Positions 62,127 to 64,000 of a DNA stretch of 64,000 nt are shown piece after piece. Location: the NCBI RefSeq assembly GCF_033095785.1, contig NZ_CP137134.1:3410001-3474000 (forward strand), in the 5' to 3' direction. The notes beneath the pieces were generated by a model. It ran no database searches and was not told where the DNA came from. It saw only the letters and a program-made list of their open reading frames with translations. This DNA comes from Nitrosospira sp. Is2. GTDB lineage: Bacteria > Pseudomonadota > Gammaproteobacteria > Burkholderiales > Nitrosomonadaceae. Every line of letters starts with the position of its first letter. Position 1 is the first letter of the stretch. The position numbers were made by a program, and so were the translations under genes.

Positions 62127-64000
62127 ATGCCCTACGGGGCGCAAATGACAGACCAGGGGGTGCGCTTCCGTCTGTGGGCGCCCAGTTGCAAAGCGGTGAC
62201 GCTTTGCCTTACGAGCAAGCAGGCTGACGGGCAGCATGAACAAGTACTGCCCATGAACGGGGGTGCCGGTGCCTGGTTCGAATTGACGGTCCCGGAGGCA
62301 GGTGCGGGAACGCGCTACCGGTTCGAGGTGACTTTGCGGGTTGATGAGGGGCCAGATGGCAAGATTCGTGTCCCGGACCCCGCCTCCCGCTTCAACCCGG
62401 AGGACGTGCATCGTGCGAGCGAGGTGATCGACCCCGCCGCCTTTGCCTGGCAGGACGCGGCATGGCGCGGACGCCCCTGGGAAGAGGCAATAATTTATGA
62501 GCTGCACGTCGGCACGTTCTCGCCCGAGGGAACCTTTGACGGCGTGACCCGGCGACTGGATTACCTCGCGGAGCTAGGGGTTACCGCCATCGAACTCATG
62601 CCCGTGGCGGATTTTCCCGGCGCCCGAAACTGGGGTTATGACGGCGTACTGCCCTATGCCCCGGATAGCCGCTACGGCCGCCCGGAGGATCTGAAGACGT
62701 TGGTCCAGGCGGCACACGCGCGCGGCCTGATGGTTCTGCTCGATGTGGTCTACAATCATTTTGGACCGGAAGGGAACTATCTCCACCTTTACGCCAGGGA
62801 ATTCTTTACGGAACACCACCACACGCCATGGGGCGCGGCGATCAATTTCGATGGCCCCGACAGCCGGCAGGTGCGCGAGTTTTTCATCCATAACGCGCTC
62901 TACTGGCTGCAAGAGTATCACCTTGATGGCCTGCGCCTCGATGCGGTGCATGCCATTATCGACGACTCCAGCCAGCATTTTCTGGTCGAACTGGCCGAGC
63001 GCGTGGGCGCAGAGATCGACCCGCAGCGTCACGTGCACCTGATCCTGGAAAACGATGCCAATCAGGCGCGCTATCTCGGACGGGGCGGAAATGGGGGGCG
63101 TGGTGGGCGGTACAGTGGCCGGGATGGTGGGCGGCACGATAGGTATACGGCACAATGGAATGACGACATCCACCACGCCCTGCACGTGCTCGCGACCGGG
63201 GAGAAGGATGGGTACTACGCGGACTACGCGGACGATCCGATGCGCCACCTCGGGCGCTGCCTGGCCGAAGGGTTCGCCTATCAGGGACAGGTATCAGCCT
63301 ACCGCGACCATGCGCCGCGCGGCGAGGACAGCGCTCATCTGCCCCCCCAGGCCTTCGTATCCTTTCTGCAATGTCACGACCAGGTTGGCAATCGGGCATT
63401 TGGCGAGCGGATCACGCATATAGCCCAGGATGTGGCGGTCCGCGCTGCGGCATCCATCTACCTGCTGGCACCGGGCATTCCCATGCTGTTCATGGGCGAG
63501 GAATTCGCTGCCCCCGCGCCTTTCCTGTTTTTCTGCGACTTCGGCGCGGAGTTGCGCGACGCGGTGACGCAAGGCCGGCGGCGGGAGTTCGCCCGCTTTG
63601 CGCGTTTTGCCGATGCCGGGACACAGGCGGAAATACCGGACCCGAATGAAGAAAAGACTTTTCTTGTCTCAAAGATAGACTGGGATTCTCTCCATGAGGA
63701 GGCGCACGCTGGCTGGCTGGGCTATTACCGCGACCTTTTGAAGTTGAGAAAGGACTGCATCGTCCCCCGCCTGGCGGGGATGGGAGGCCACTCTGCGCGC
63801 TTCGAAGTATTTCCTGCCGGCGTCCTGAACGTTGACTGGCGCCTGGGTGACGGTTCCACCTTGCGGTTGCTGGCGAATTTTTCGGACCGGATCATACGCC
63901 GCGCCGCGGCCGCCGCTCAGCCGGAGACGGTGTTTGCCTCCTCGGTGGAAGCCGGCACAGGGTTGCTGGCTCCCTGGGCCGTAGTGTGGACGCTGGAGCG
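62127..64000 (+). CDS. treZ: Malto-oligosyltrehalose trehalohydrolase, cut by the window edge
   Basis: 624 complete codons to the right edge. It starts at ATG 62127, or GTG 62106. Motifs: an N-terminal CBM48-like domain (GVRFRLWAPSCKAVTLCL), EEAIIYELHVGTFSPEGTFD, WGYDGVLPYAP, nucleophile D272 in GLRLDAVHAI, acid E308 in LILENDAN, CHDQVGNRAFGER. TreZ releases trehalose from maltooligosyltrehalose made by TreY. An unusual Gly/Arg-rich stretch lies at residues 318-337. The last visible residues (LLAPWAVVWTLE) resemble the C-terminus, so little is missing. A treY gene would be expected beyond the edge. Confidence 0.9.
   Translation, partial: MPYGAQMTDQGVRFRLWAPSCKAVTLCLTSKQADGQHEQVLPMNGGAGAWFELTVPEAGAGTRYRFEVTLRVDEGPDGKIRVPDPASRFNPEDVHRASEVIDPAAFAWQDAAWRGRPWEEAIIYELHVGTFSPEGTFDGVTRRLDYLAELGVTAIELMPVADFPGARNWGYDGVLPYAPDSRYGRPEDLKTLVQAAHARGLMVLLDVVYNHFGPEGNYLHLYAREFFTEHHHTPWGAAINFDGPDSRQVREFFIHNALYWLQEYHLDGLRLDAVHAIIDDSSQHFLVELAERVGAEIDPQRHVHLILENDANQARYLGRGGNGGRGGRYSGRDGGRHDRYTAQWNDDIHHALHVLATGEKDGYYADYADDPMRHLGRCLAEGFAYQGQVSAYRDHAPRGEDSAHLPPQAFVSFLQCHDQVGNRAFGERITHIAQDVAVRAAASIYLLAPGIPMLFMGEEFAAPAPFLFFCDFGAELRDAVTQGRRREFARFARFADAGTQAEIPDPNEEKTFLVSKIDWDSLHEEAHAGWLGYYRDLLKLRKDCIVPRLAGMGGHSARFEVFPAGVLNVDWRLGDGSTLRLLANFSDRIIRRAAAAAQPETVFASSVEAGTGLLAPWAVVWTLE

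Overview
The window looks like a chromosomal segment of a moderately GC-rich Gram-negative bacterium. The protein families (KGG-repeat stress proteins, DUF4142, hybrid sensor kinases, NDH-2, SelO, EgtB, TreS/TreZ) suggest a betaproteobacterium, possibly Nitrosomonadales; this is an inference from gene content and no rRNA or marker gene is present to fix it. I see no tRNA, rRNA, CRISPR array, insertion sequence or prophage.

Layout. 1-4260 is a decaying stretch: a multiply frameshifted histidine kinase, an SRPBCC protein, a hemerythrin-FmdE pair and a broken FMN reductase. 4261-10500 carries DoxX, a type II NADH dehydrogenase, a ClsC-like phospholipase D lipoprotein and a GAF hybrid kinase. 11000-17127 is rich in envelope and stress proteins (BON lipoprotein, DUF4142, two ferritin-like proteins, a Gly-rich secreted protein) and holds a broken endonuclease gene. 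17530-24405 has an ABC exporter, a GH1-RmlD fusion, a hemerythrin and a glycosyltransferase. 24739-27845 has another Gly-rich secreted protein, two KGG-repeat proteins and an SDR. 28249-37262 has three more hybrid kinases, two of them close tandem paralogues. 37661-41519 holds a MetE-like protein, MetY and a fatty-acid desaturase. 41783-43754 is a winged-helix gene translationally overlapping a large gene of unknown function. 44225-58353 is a mixed set (Rieske oxidoreductase, MgtC, di-haem cytochrome c, SelO, Gly-rich envelope proteins, EgtB, MscS channel). 58801-64000 is a trehalose operon: TreS fused to a kinase-like domain, then TreZ, which runs off the right edge.

How they fit. Many genes point to desiccation, osmotic, oxidative and envelope stress: trehalose synthesis, KGG and BON proteins, hemerythrins, ferritin-like proteins, ergothioneine, MscS and cardiolipin synthase. 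The most interesting signal is not a gene: a 14-bp near-palindrome (gene-sense consensus GTRYGCTRGCGWAC, arm toward the gene usually followed by AGA) sits 63-206 bases upstream of at least eight stress or envelope genes spread over 31 kb, in the same orientation relative to the gene. It may define an undescribed stress regulon.
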